Positions 33,935-41,797 of a stretch of DNA of 64,000 bases are shown in pieces. Positions within the stretch are counted from its first letter, which is position 1; each line of letters begins with the position of its first letter. The position numbers and the translations under genes were made by a program. The notes under the pieces are model-generated. The model had not been told where the DNA came from. It made no database searches and saw nothing but the letters and a program-made list of their open reading frames with translations. The stretch is from Bradyrhizobium jicamae (GTDB lineage Bacteria > Pseudomonadota > Alphaproteobacteria > Rhizobiales > Xanthobacteraceae): assembly GCF_018130695.1 (NCBI RefSeq), contig NZ_JAFCJX010000025.1, forward strand, positions 58,444-122,443. Direction: 5' to 3'.

Positions 33935-35491
33935 GTGAGATTCACCTTCTCCAACCACGTCCTCGACACCGACCTGCGCGAGCTCCGCCGCGGCGGAGAG
34001 CCGGTCGCGACCGAGCCGCAGGTGTTCGACGTGCTGGTGCATCTCCTCACCCACCGCGACCGCGTCGTCAGCAAGGACGACCTGATCGACGCCGTCTGGG
34101 GCGGCCGCATCGTCTCGGAGTCGACGCTGACCAGCCGCATCAACGCCGCGCGCAAGGCGGTCGGCGACACCGGCGACAGGCAGGCCGTGATCCGCACCAT
34201 CGCCCGCAAGGGCTTTCGATTTGTCGGCGAGCTCGAAGCGGACAGCCCCGCGCCATCAGCGCCACAGCCGCAAGCACAAATCGACCCGAACTGGCATCCG
34301 CCGCTCGACCGCATCGCGCTCGCCGTGCTGCCCTTCACCAACAGGAGCGGCGACCGCGAGCAGGAGTATTTCTCCGATGGCATCACCGAGGACATCATCC
34401 TGGCGCTGTCGAAGCTGCGCTGGTTCGACGTGATCGCGCGCAACTCCGCGTTCGTCTACAAGAACCGCGCCGTGCATCTGAAGGAGATCGGCGCCGAGCT
34501 CGGCGTCGCCTATGTCGTCGAGGGCAGCGTGCGCCGCGATGCCGGGCATGTCCGCATCACCGCGCAGCTCAACGATGTCGCCACCGGCAGTCATCTCTGG
34601 GCCGAGCGCTACGACCGCGATCTCGCCGACGTCTTCGCCGTGCAGGACGAGATCACCCGCGCCGTGGTCGCCGCCGTCGCGCCGCAGCTCTATGCCGCGG
34701 AGAATTTGCGCGCGTCGCGCAAGGCGCCCGACAACATGGACGCCTGGGAGCTCGTGATGCGCGCGCTGTCGCATTACTGGCGGGTGACGCGGCAGGATCA
34801 CCTGGTGGCGGAGGCGCTGCTGGAGAAGGCGATCGAGTTCGATCCGCAATATGGCCTAGCGCACGGCCTGCTGGCGGCCACCCACATGTTCTCCGCCCAT
34901 ATGGGCTGGGCCGACATGGCGACCGTGCTGCCGATCGCCGAGCGCGCCGCGCTGTCGGCGATCCATGCCGACAGCGAGGACCCCTGGGCGCATTACGCGC
35001 TCGGCAGCGTCTATCTGTTCGAGCGCCGCTTCGACGACTCATTGGCGGAGTTCGAGCTGGCGCTGCGGCTGAACCCGAGCTTCTCGCCGGCGCGCGGCGT
35101 CTATGGCGTGGCGCTGTCCTATTGCGGCCGCTGGGAGGACGGCGACGCCGCCGCGCGCGAGGCGCTGCGCCTCTCCCCGCGCGATCCCTTCGCCGCGATC
35201 TACAACGGCGTCGCCGCCTACTGCCAGTTCATCGGCCGCAACTACGCGGAGGCCATCCGCCTCGCCCGCGAAAGCCTGCGCCTGCGCCCCGATTTCGTCG
35301 GCGCCCACCGCGTGCTGACCGCATCCGCCGCGATGGCCGGCGACACCGCGCTCGCCACGTCAGCGCTGGAGGCGCTGCGCATGGCCCAGCCGAACATCTC
35401 GCTCGCCTGGCTCGCGACCGACATGCCGTTCCGGCTGGAGGCGGAGCGGGCGCATTATGTGGAGGCGTTTCGGCGGGCGGGGTTGGGGTAG
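33935..35491 (+). CDS. Winged-helix / TolB-like / TPR regulator (CadC-like)
   Basis: A 518-residue protein with an OmpR-type winged helix (about 5-95: EPQVFDVLVHLLTHRDRVVSKDDLIDAVWGGRIVSESTLTSRINAARKAVG and the wing TIARKGFRFVG). A TolB-N-like domain follows (ALAVLPFTNRSGDREQEYFSDGITEDIILALSKL to HLWAERYDRDLADVFAVQDEI), then a TPR region to the end (WALGS-like HYALGSVYLFERRFDDSLAEFELALRLNP). No membrane segment is seen, unlike CadC. The family is often misnamed adenylate cyclase; here no cyclase domain is present. Start uncertain: GTG at 33935 (GGAG 13 bp upstream) or 33911. Its 3' end is duplicated at 36032-36160. Confidence 0.83.
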   Translation: MRFTFSNHVLDTDLRELRRGGEPVATEPQVFDVLVHLLTHRDRVVSKDDLIDAVWGGRIVSESTLTSRINAARKAVGDTGDRQAVIRTIARKGFRFVGELEADSPAPSAPQPQAQIDPNWHPPLDRIALAVLPFTNRSGDREQEYFSDGITEDIILALSKLRWFDVIARNSAFVYKNRAVHLKEIGAELGVAYVVEGSVRRDAGHVRITAQLNDVATGSHLWAERYDRDLADVFAVQDEITRAVVAAVAPQLYAAENLRASRKAPDNMDAWELVMRALSHYWRVTRQDHLVAEALLEKAIEFDPQYGLAHGLLAATHMFSAHMGWADMATVLPIAERAALSAIHADSEDPWAHYALGSVYLFERRFDDSLAEFELALRLNPSFSPARGVYGVALSYCGRWEDGDAAAREALRLSPRDPFAAIYNGVAAYCQFIGRNYAEAIRLARESLRLRPDFVGAHRVLTASAAMAGDTALATSALEALRMAQPNISLAWLATDMPFRLEAERAHYVEAFRRAGLG

Positions 35492-35507
35492 GGGGCTGCG
35501 GTCGCAC
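35381..35507 (+). repeat. 3' end of the TPR gene, copy A of a 127-bp duplication
   Basis: From ATGGCCCAGCCGAACAT to GCGGTCGCAC this segment reappears at 36032-36160 with substitutions and a few small insertions or deletions. It holds the last 36 codons and stop of the TPR gene plus 16 bp beyond. Confidence 0.85.
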
Positions 35508-35940
35508 TGCTAGATGCGGCGCGGGTGGTGATCTCCCCATCAATCCGAGTGGCCACCGCTATTGTTGGCGGCGAAGCACTTCCCCGCCATGGCGGCCATG
35601 GTTCGCATGCAACGCCATCCCCATCACGGTCGTGGTGTTTCCAATAGCCGGGCTCCCCCCGTCTCGCGGGTGCCAGGCCGACCAAGCGGGCAAATTCACA
35701 GTTGGGGGCGGACGCAATATGTCTGAGCGTTGTCGCGATCGGCCAAGAACTCGAAACAAGGAGCCAAATAGCCGGATAGGCAACCAAAATGGCAACGATT
35801 GCGATCAATGCCATCATAGCCCACCGCAGCGTAGGAGTACGATCACGGCGCGCCGATGCTGCACGAAAACGATGCTGCAAGTTGCGCAGTCGCTGTTCAG
35901 CACCGGGACGAACGGGATTGGGGTTCGAAAGGTTCGGCAT
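35455..35940 (-). CDS. Excalibur calcium-binding-domain protein with one membrane anchor
   Basis: A 161-residue protein. Basic N-terminus, one membrane segment at about 41-63 (MMALIAIVAILVAYPAIWLLV), then an excalibur domain at about 80-113 with CEFARLVGLAPARRGEPGYW and the metal loop DRDGDGVACE. Excalibur domains resemble the calmodulin EF-hand loop and accompany extracellular nucleases and peptidases; none is adjacent, so the function is unknown. The last 17 or so residues are read antisense through the 3' end of the TPR gene (copy A), suggesting the natural C-terminus was lost. Lower GC than the flanking genes. Confidence 0.75.
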   Translation of the reverse strand: MPNLSNPNPVRPGAEQRLRNLQHRFRAASARRDRTPTLRWAMMALIAIVAILVAYPAIWLLVSSSWPIATTLRHIASAPNCEFARLVGLAPARRGEPGYWKHHDRDGDGVACEPWPPWRGSASPPTIAVATRIDGEITTRAASSSATAAPYPNPARRNAST

Positions 35941-36031
35941 AGGCTGGCTTGGCTCGGTCCCGGTGAACGGCCTAGAACAACATCAAACCTTGTACCACGA
36001 ATTGGTCCTAACGCGGATTGCCGCTCTCTGG

Positions 36032-36160
36032 ATGGCCCAGCCGAACATTCTCGCTGACTTGGCTGGCGAGCGACATGCCGTTCCGGCTGGAAGCGGAAAG
36101 GGAGCATTATGTGGAGGCGTTTCGGCGGGCGGGGCTGGGGTAGGGGGACAGCGGTCGCAC
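36032..36160 (+). pseudogene. Remnant copy B of the TPR gene 3' end
   Basis: 129-bp near-duplicate of 35381-35507. Frameshifts break the reading of MAQPNI...LADLAGERH relative to copy A, so it is not a functional end. The two copies bracket the excalibur gene (35508-36031), as expected from an insertion that carried or duplicated the end of the resident gene. The stretch 35941-36220 otherwise has no gene. Confidence 0.8.
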
Positions 36161-36220
36161 TCTCGGATTGCAACCAAAGAGCGGCATTCCGTATAAGAGT
36201 TATCTTGCCGAGCCCCTCAC

Positions 36221-36889
36221 ATGCCGCGTCCGACGCCGACACAGATTTTCCACATCACGGCTATCGACAATCTCGTTTCGATTTCGAAGGTCGGTTTGCT
36301 GTCGAAGAGAGAGGTTGCCACTCGGGGCGTCGGTTTCGCGAATATTGCGTTCCAGACCGTCCAGGGGTACCGCTCCGTAAAGGCAGTCCCGATTGCGCCC
36401 GGCGGCAATCTGCATGACTACGTGCCCTTCTACTTTGGGCCGAGGTCGCCGATGCTGAGGACCATCGATGCTGGAAACGTCGACGGCTGCACCTATCGGC
36501 AGGACGACATCGTTCATCTCACCACAACGGTGGAGGCGATAAGCGCCGCCGGCCTCGCATCCGTGTTTACCAATTACCACGCGGTCAAGGCATTCGCAGA
36601 ATTCTTTAGCATCCCGGCGGACCTAGACCGGATCGACTGGGAGCTGTTCTTCGAGGCCCCTCGGCTGGGAGGGTACTGCAAGTACTGGAACAGTGTGCAT
36701 TCCAAAGCTCGATACGCCCTCCGGATGGAAACGCGTCAGGCTGAATTTCTGGTGCATAACTCGGTGCCGCTTGCTGTCCTTGGCCAAATCGCTGTACGAA
36801 CGGAACAGATGGCGGAGCGCGTACGGCGGGCCCTGGCAAATACGGGCTGGACCCCCGATATTAGGATCGTTCCCGGCTGGTACTACTGA
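36221..36889 (+). CDS. darT: DarT: ssDNA thymidine ADP-ribosyltransferase toxin
   Basis: A 222-residue DarT (DUF4433) toxin, which uses NAD+ to ADP-ribosylate thymidine in single-stranded DNA and blocks replication. Family marks: N-terminal IFHITAIDNLVSISKVGLLS, the NAD-binding YVPFYFGPRSPMLR (about 67-80), Arg51 in GYRSVKAV, and the ARTT catalytic segment TRQAEFLV with Glu175. The motifs look intact, so the protein is probably active. The cognate antitoxin DarG follows after 11 bp. DarTG systems act in phage defence and as toxin-antitoxin loci. The gene is GC-poorer than its neighbours. Confidence 0.93.
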   Translation: MPRPTPTQIFHITAIDNLVSISKVGLLSKREVATRGVGFANIAFQTVQGYRSVKAVPIAPGGNLHDYVPFYFGPRSPMLRTIDAGNVDGCTYRQDDIVHLTTTVEAISAAGLASVFTNYHAVKAFAEFFSIPADLDRIDWELFFEAPRLGGYCKYWNSVHSKARYALRMETRQAEFLVHNSVPLAVLGQIAVRTEQMAERVRRALANTGWTPDIRIVPGWYY

Positions 36890-36900
36890 GCGGAGCAAAC

Positions 36901-37938
36901 ATGGCCATCGAGATCGCCAGGGGCGACCTGCTGGAGCAGCGCGTCGACGCGATCGTCAATACCGTGAATACGGTTGGCGTCATGGGTAAGGGCATCGCCC
37001 TTCAGTTTCGTCGCAAATGGCCGGCAAACTACGAAGCCTACGAGGCTGCCTGCAAACGCAAGGAGGTCGTGCCTTGCAAGATGTTCGTATTCGACAACGG
37101 CGGACTCATCGAACCGAAGTACATCATCAATTTTCCCACGAAGCGACATTGGCGCCAGCCGTCGCGCATGTCTGACATCGAGTGTGGTCTGGTTGATCTG
37201 GTCGCTCAAGTGAAGGCGCTCAAAATCAGTTCGATCGCGATCCCTCCGCTTGGTTGTGGAAACGGTGGGCTGAGCTGGTCCGAAGTTAGGCCCAAGATCG
37301 TGGCTGCCTTCGAAGAGCTGCCCGATGTCACGGTGAAATTGTTTGCTCCAGCAATGGACGAAGGCATTCGCGAGCTGGCCGCTGAGGCTGAAAAGCCAAG
37401 AATGACGCCTGGACGAGCAGCCGTCGTGAAATTGCTGTCGATCTATCGCGAGCTGATGTATCCGCTGACTCAGATCGAGGTTCAAAAGCTCGCTTACTTC
37501 CTGGCGACTGCCGGGCAGAATCTTGGTTCGCTCAGGTTCCAGCAACACAAGTTCGGACCTTACGCGCCGGCGCTTCGACATATCCTGGTTAAAATGGACG
37601 GTGCATTCATCACCGGCGTCGGCGATGGCAGCAAGCCATCTGAGATCGTCGTAGTGGCATCCGCGCTCGATGAGGCCAATGCCCTCCTCGACGCCAGTGC
37701 GGATAAGGAAACCGGCGAACGCGTGCAACGAATTGGCCGGCTGATCGAAGGGTTCGAAACTCCCTACGGCATGGAGTTGCTCGCTACGGTCCATTGGGTT
37801 GCCGCCAAGGAACCCAAGGCAACGTTCGAGGATGTCGTCGCAGGTGTTCACAGCTGGAATGCGCGAAAGAAGCAGATCATGCCTCCGTCACATATCAAGG
37901 CAGCCCACGATCGGCTCGTGGCCGAGAAGTGGTTGTAA
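36901..37938 (+). CDS. darG: DarG: macrodomain antitoxin
   Basis: A 345-residue antitoxin. The N-terminal macrodomain (about 1-155) of the ALC1/DarG type has NTVNTVGVMGKGIALQFRRKWP and the loop PPLGCGNGGLSW; it removes ADP-ribose from thymidine. The C-terminal domain (about 170-345, from LLSIYRELMYPLTQIEVQKLAYFLA) is the DarT-binding part found in long DarG forms. CGGAGC lies about 5 bp before the ATG, 11 bp after the DarT stop, so the pair is one transcript. Toxin before antitoxin is the usual order. The stretch after it holds a repeat at 38024. Confidence 0.93.
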   Translation: MAIEIARGDLLEQRVDAIVNTVNTVGVMGKGIALQFRRKWPANYEAYEAACKRKEVVPCKMFVFDNGGLIEPKYIINFPTKRHWRQPSRMSDIECGLVDLVAQVKALKISSIAIPPLGCGNGGLSWSEVRPKIVAAFEELPDVTVKLFAPAMDEGIRELAAEAEKPRMTPGRAAVVKLLSIYRELMYPLTQIEVQKLAYFLATAGQNLGSLRFQQHKFGPYAPALRHILVKMDGAFITGVGDGSKPSEIVVVASALDEANALLDASADKETGERVQRIGRLIEGFETPYGMELLATVHWVAAKEPKATFEDVVAGVHSWNARKKQIMPPSHIKAAHDRLVAEKWL

Positions 37939-38023
37939 CTCCGTCCGATTTCCTTCCGGTTTGACAGAGTATGGAATAATTCGCCTTTGGCGAATTTCCG
38001 TTGACTCGGTGACACGCATTCGG

Positions 38024-38164
38024 TGTCGTCCTGACGAAAGTCAGGACCCATACGCCGCGGCCCGCGGAAGGGGCACGCGCGGAGGCGGCTTTCTCTCAGC
38101 AACTCAGTTCGGTGGTAATGGGTCCTGGCTCCTGTGCGCAATTGCGCACAAGGCCAGGACGACG
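38024..38164 (+). repeat. Long inverted repeat, GTCGTCCTG...CAGGAC family
   Basis: Ends TGTCGTCCTGACGAAAGTCAG and ...GGCCAGGACGAC pair, with inner hairpins (TGTGCGCAATTGCGCACA). Same family as 10526-10650. Between DarG and this element, at 37978-37996, there is a small hairpin AATTCGCC-TTT-GGCGAATT. Confidence 0.7.
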
Positions 38165-38180
38165 AGGGGAGCGCCTAACG

Positions 38181-38429
38181 TCAGCGCACGATGCGCTTGA
38201 CGCGCTTCTTCGGCGCGGGCTTTGCCGGCGGTGGGTTCGCGGCGGCCTCGGCTGCGGCGTCGGCATCACGCGCTTCGCGCAAGCTCCGCAGCCGTTCCAT
38301 GTTCTTGCGAACGGCGACCGCGTCGCGCTCGACATCGGCCATGGCGCGCGCGCCTTCTTCCGCCGCGAGGCGTTGGCGGTCGGTCCTGGCGAGGCGCTCG
38401 GGCGTCAGTTCGGGAAATTTCCTGGCCAT
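38181..38429 (-). CDS. Small basic protein of unknown function
   Basis: An 82-residue protein with a charged helical body (ERLARTDRQRLAAEEGARAMADVERDAVAVRKNMERLRSLREARDAD) and a Lys/Pro tail ending PKKRVKRIVR. Probably a coiled coil with a basic, nucleic-acid- or membrane-binding tail. No family recognised; such proteins are frequent in Bradyrhizobium. AGGGATTTGCA precedes the ATG. Function unknown. Confidence 0.72.
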   Translation of the reverse strand: MARKFPELTPERLARTDRQRLAAEEGARAMADVERDAVAVRKNMERLRSLREARDADAAAEAAANPPPAKPAPKKRVKRIVR

Positions 38430-38616
38430 TGCAAATCCCTGTCGGTGAAAATTTTCGTCAGCGGATAATCCGGGCCTGCAAAAGCCGAAGTTTGCAGAAC
38501 CTCAGGCCTGTATCACGCAAGCCTGCAAGAACGCCAAAAGCCCGCCCAATCCATCGATCGAGCGGGCCTGCGTCGTCATTCCCCGCGCAAACGCAAAGCG
38601 TTTGTCGCGAGCTAGC

Positions 38617-38826
38617 TCAACCGAGCTGGAGGTTTTCCGCGCTCGTCTTGCCACGCATCTTGTCGGTCTTCAGCTCGAACGAGAGCTTCTGGCCTTCGTT
38701 GAGGCCGCCCAGACCGGCGCGCTCGACAGCGCTGATGTGCACGAACACATCCTTGCTGCCATCGTCCGGCTGAATGAAACCAAAGCCCTTCTGGCCGTTG
38801 AACCACTTCACAGTACCTGTCGGCAT
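38617..38826 (-). CDS. cspA: Cold-shock protein (CspA family)
   Basis: A 69-residue OB-fold RNA chaperone. The RNA-binding motifs RNP1 (KGFGFIQ) and RNP2 (VFVHISAV) are intact, and the N-terminus TGTVKWFNGQ is standard. GGAG lies 7 bp upstream of the ATG at 38826. The frame is open to 38877. The last 56 bp before 38617 are non-coding. Expression of such genes typically responds to cold or growth phase; the upstream 38827-38990 contains no other recognisable gene. Confidence 0.96.
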   Translation of the reverse strand: MPTGTVKWFNGQKGFGFIQPDDGSKDVFVHISAVERAGLGGLNEGQKLSFELKTDKMRGKTSAENLQLG

Positions 38827-39043
38827 TTCTCTTCTCCAAGGCGGACGCGCGTCAATTCGCGCTGGGATCCGCGTCAAAATTCAACTGACGATGTTCTTTG
38901 GAAAAGGGCCGCGTGGACCATTCAACAAGGCGCAACGGCTAATCGAATGGGAGGAATATACACACTTTTCGCGGGAATTCAAGGTGATGGACGGGGTGGG
39001 TTCCGATAGGCGGAATGAGATCGTGCCGCGGCGGAACTGCTCC

Positions 39044-39187
39044 CCCTCGCCCCGCTCTTGCGGGGAGAGGGTTGGGGTGAGGGGCTGCATCCGCGAATGC
39101 GATGAATGTGAGTGTGCGGAGAATCCCCTCACCCGGATCGCATCTCACGATGCGATCCGACCTCTCCCCGCAGGCGGGGCGAGGTGA
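39044..39187 (+). repeat. CTCTCCCC-type palindromic intergenic element
   Basis: CCCTCGCCCCGCTCTTGCGGGG hairpin, GGTTGGGGTGAGGGG, a GGATCGCATCTCACGATGCGATCC stem and a closing CCTCTCCCCGCAGGCGGGGCGAGG arm. Same family as 16695. No gene. Confidence 0.75.
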
Positions 39188-39209
39188 CTTTTGAGGCGCT
39201 TCGCGGTTG

Positions 39210-41639
39210 CTACTCCGCCGCCGTCGCCGCAGCATTCGGCTCGGTCTTGAGGCGCAAAATCTCCGCCGCCAATATCGGGTGATTGAAGCCCTTCACCACG
39301 AGATCGTCGATCGCGCGTCCCTCGACGCAGGCTTCGACCTCGCCGAACACGCGGCGGCTCACCACGATCTGGTTGGGTTTGGCTTCGCCGCAGAGGCGGG
39401 AGGCGAGGTTGGTGACGCTGCCGATCGCGGCGTATTCCAGCCGCTGCTCGAAGCCGACCTGGCCGAGCGTCGCATAGCCGAGCGCGATGCCGATGCCGAA
39501 GCCCAGGCTGTGCCCGCGGTTGCGCCACTTCTCGGTCAGGGGGCCGACCGTGTCGCGCATCTCGATCGCCATCTTCACCGCGCGCAGCACGTGGTCCTCG
39601 AGCTGGATCGGCGCGTTGAACAGGATCATCACGCCGTCGCCGGCATATTTGTCGAGCGTGCCCTCATATTTGAAGATCAGCTTGCCGAGGGCTGCGTGAT
39701 ATTCGCGCAGCACGTTCATCGCCTCTTCCGGCTCGGTCGCTTCGGTGAACGCGGTGAAGCCGCGCAGGTCGCAGAACACGACAGTCACCTCGCGGCGATG
39801 GCTGGTCAGCAAGCCCTCCGGATTGTCGCTTGCCGCGATCAGCTGCGCCACCTGCGGCGCCAGGAAACGCTCCAACCTTCGGATGCGCTCGATCTCGCCC
39901 AGTTGCGTTTCGACGCGCTCCTCCAGCGACTTGTTCCAGTCCTTGAGCTCCTCGGTCTGCTCGCGCAGCTTGTCGGCCTGAGCGCGCACGGTGTCGTTGG
40001 CCTGCTCCAGCGCGTGGCTCTTGTGATCGACCTCGCTGAACAGCCGCGCATTGCGCATCGCCAGCACCGCCTGGTGGGCGAAGGTCTTCATCAGGCCGAT
40101 CAGGCTTTGCGGGAAATCGCCGGCCACCTTGCGCAGCACCACCAGCGCGCCGAGCACGCCCTGCTGATCGACCAGCGGTACCACCAGCACCGAATGGAAG
40201 CCGGCGCCGACGGCGACATCGCGCAAGGGATGATCGGCGCTATCAGCGAGATCGGGAAACGCCAGCGGCTCGCCCTGCGCGGCGGCCGCACCCAACGGGC
40301 TGCCGTCCTCGCCGATCGCGCGGTGATGGCCTTCGGCCTCCTTGTCGATGCCGATCGATTCCTGCAGCGTGAAGGTGCGGTACGCCGCGTCATAGCCATA
40401 GATCAGCACCGCATCGGCATGGGTGATCTCGAGCGCGCGGGCGGCCACCGTCGGCAGCACCGCGTTGAGATCGAGCGAGGAGGCGACCGCGCGGCCGACC
40501 TCCTCCAGCACCTTCAGCTCGTTGATCGATTGCGCCAGGTCCCGCGTCCGCTCCTTCACCTTGGCCTCGAGGCCGGAGTAAGTCTCGGCGAGCTGGCCGG
40601 CCATCGAGTTGAACTGACTGGCGAGCTCCTCCAGCTCGTCCGCGGTCTTCACCTCGATGCGATGGGAGAAATCGCCGCCGCCGAGCCGGCGGGCGCCGGA
40701 GGAGAGCGCGGTGATCGGCACCAGCATGCGGCGCGCGAGCACGGTGCCGGCGATGATCGCGACCACGAGGCCGAGCGCGATCAAGAGCGCAATGCGCACC
40801 AGCTGGTCGCGGATCGGCGACAGCGCCTGCGCCGTCGGCTGCTCGAAGATCACGAACCAGCCGAGCTTCGGCAGCGGGCTCGACGTCGTGATCACGTCGT
40901 TGCCGTCGCTGTCCTTGCCGGAGGGAAGGGCTGTGCTGTTGGCGGCGAGCAGGCTCGCGACCTGCGGCAGCTTGGAAACGTCCTTGCCGATGTCGGGGCC
41001 CTTCGACGACGTCGCGAGCACGCGGCCTCTGGGGTCGACCACGTAAGCGGAGGCGAGGCGGCCGACCTGGGAATCGCCCAGAAAATCTTCGAGGAAGCGC
41101 AGGTCGACCTCGGCGATGGTGACGCCGACATTGCCGGAATGCTGCTCGCCGATCGACATGAAGGGCTGGTCGTCGCGGAAGAACGCCTGGCCATAGGCGG
41201 TGCCGCGCGCCACCGTCTCGGTGAAGCGCAGGTCGCGCGACAGGTCGGCGTTGGAGTTGGTGGTCATGGTCTGGCGCGACAGCCGGAGCTGCTCGCGGCC
41301 CGCACCGTCAATGAAGGTGAGCTGGCTCACCGCATGCACCTGGCCGAGCAGCTGGGTGTAGTCGTTGCGGCGCCAGTCCAGCGTGTTGGAGGAGGCCCGC
41401 GTCACCCAGGAGATCTGCCGCTCGAGATCGGCGACCGACTGTTCGATGCGGGTGGCGGTGGCATCGGCGCGCTCGCCCATCGCGTCGTTGAGCGTGGACT
41501 TGATGCCGCGATAGCTGATCCAGGTCTCGATCGCGCCGTTCACCGCCAGCACGAACACGACGAGGCCGACCAGCGCCAGCACATATTTGGCGAACAGGCC
41601 GCCGCGCATGAACCAACCTCTCGCCTTGACCGCGTCCAT
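39210..41639 (-). CDS. Membrane adenylate/guanylate cyclase with dCACHE, HAMP and GAF domains
   Basis: An 809-residue class III cyclase. TM1 at about 17-36, a dCACHE-like periplasmic sensor (to about 270), TM2 at about 275-300 (ALLIALGLVVAIIAGTVLARR) and HAMP. Then a GAF domain (about 395-540), a coiled coil (about 545-600) and the catalytic domain (about 615-790). The catalytic Asp residues are in VTVVFCDLRGFTAFTE and LDKYAGDGVMILFN; EYAAIGSVTNLASRLC holds the transition-state residues. It probably makes cAMP in response to an extracellular ligand. The window's Crp/Fnr regulator at 44097 is a possible downstream reader, but this is only a proximity argument. Confidence 0.88.
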   Translation of the reverse strand: MDAVKARGWFMRGGLFAKYVLALVGLVVFVLAVNGAIETWISYRGIKSTLNDAMGERADATATRIEQSVADLERQISWVTRASSNTLDWRRNDYTQLLGQVHAVSQLTFIDGAGREQLRLSRQTMTTNSNADLSRDLRFTETVARGTAYGQAFFRDDQPFMSIGEQHSGNVGVTIAEVDLRFLEDFLGDSQVGRLASAYVVDPRGRVLATSSKGPDIGKDVSKLPQVASLLAANSTALPSGKDSDGNDVITTSSPLPKLGWFVIFEQPTAQALSPIRDQLVRIALLIALGLVVAIIAGTVLARRMLVPITALSSGARRLGGGDFSHRIEVKTADELEELASQFNSMAGQLAETYSGLEAKVKERTRDLAQSINELKVLEEVGRAVASSLDLNAVLPTVAARALEITHADAVLIYGYDAAYRTFTLQESIGIDKEAEGHHRAIGEDGSPLGAAAAQGEPLAFPDLADSADHPLRDVAVGAGFHSVLVVPLVDQQGVLGALVVLRKVAGDFPQSLIGLMKTFAHQAVLAMRNARLFSEVDHKSHALEQANDTVRAQADKLREQTEELKDWNKSLEERVETQLGEIERIRRLERFLAPQVAQLIAASDNPEGLLTSHRREVTVVFCDLRGFTAFTEATEPEEAMNVLREYHAALGKLIFKYEGTLDKYAGDGVMILFNAPIQLEDHVLRAVKMAIEMRDTVGPLTEKWRNRGHSLGFGIGIALGYATLGQVGFEQRLEYAAIGSVTNLASRLCGEAKPNQIVVSRRVFGEVEACVEGRAIDDLVVKGFNHPILAAEILRLKTEPNAAATAAE

Positions 41640-41797
41640 CAGGCCCTCGTCCGCCCGTCGTCGATCTCCGGGTGCGCCGCAGTATCTGGATGTGGGTGTT
41701 CTAGCACGGATCGGCGGTTCGAAGCGGTCCCGGCCGCCGCATGGTTAGCCCATGATTTCGCGGGCTTGGGCGGGAATATCGGCGAGAGCCGGGATTC

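Noticed and set aside
33935..35491. Adenylate cyclase
   Set aside because: Proteins of this architecture are often labelled so, but no class III cyclase motif is visible; the true cyclase is at 39210.
36032..36160. Second functional copy of the TPR gene end
   Set aside because: The reading frame is broken relative to the intact copy and there is no upstream domain; treated as a remnant.
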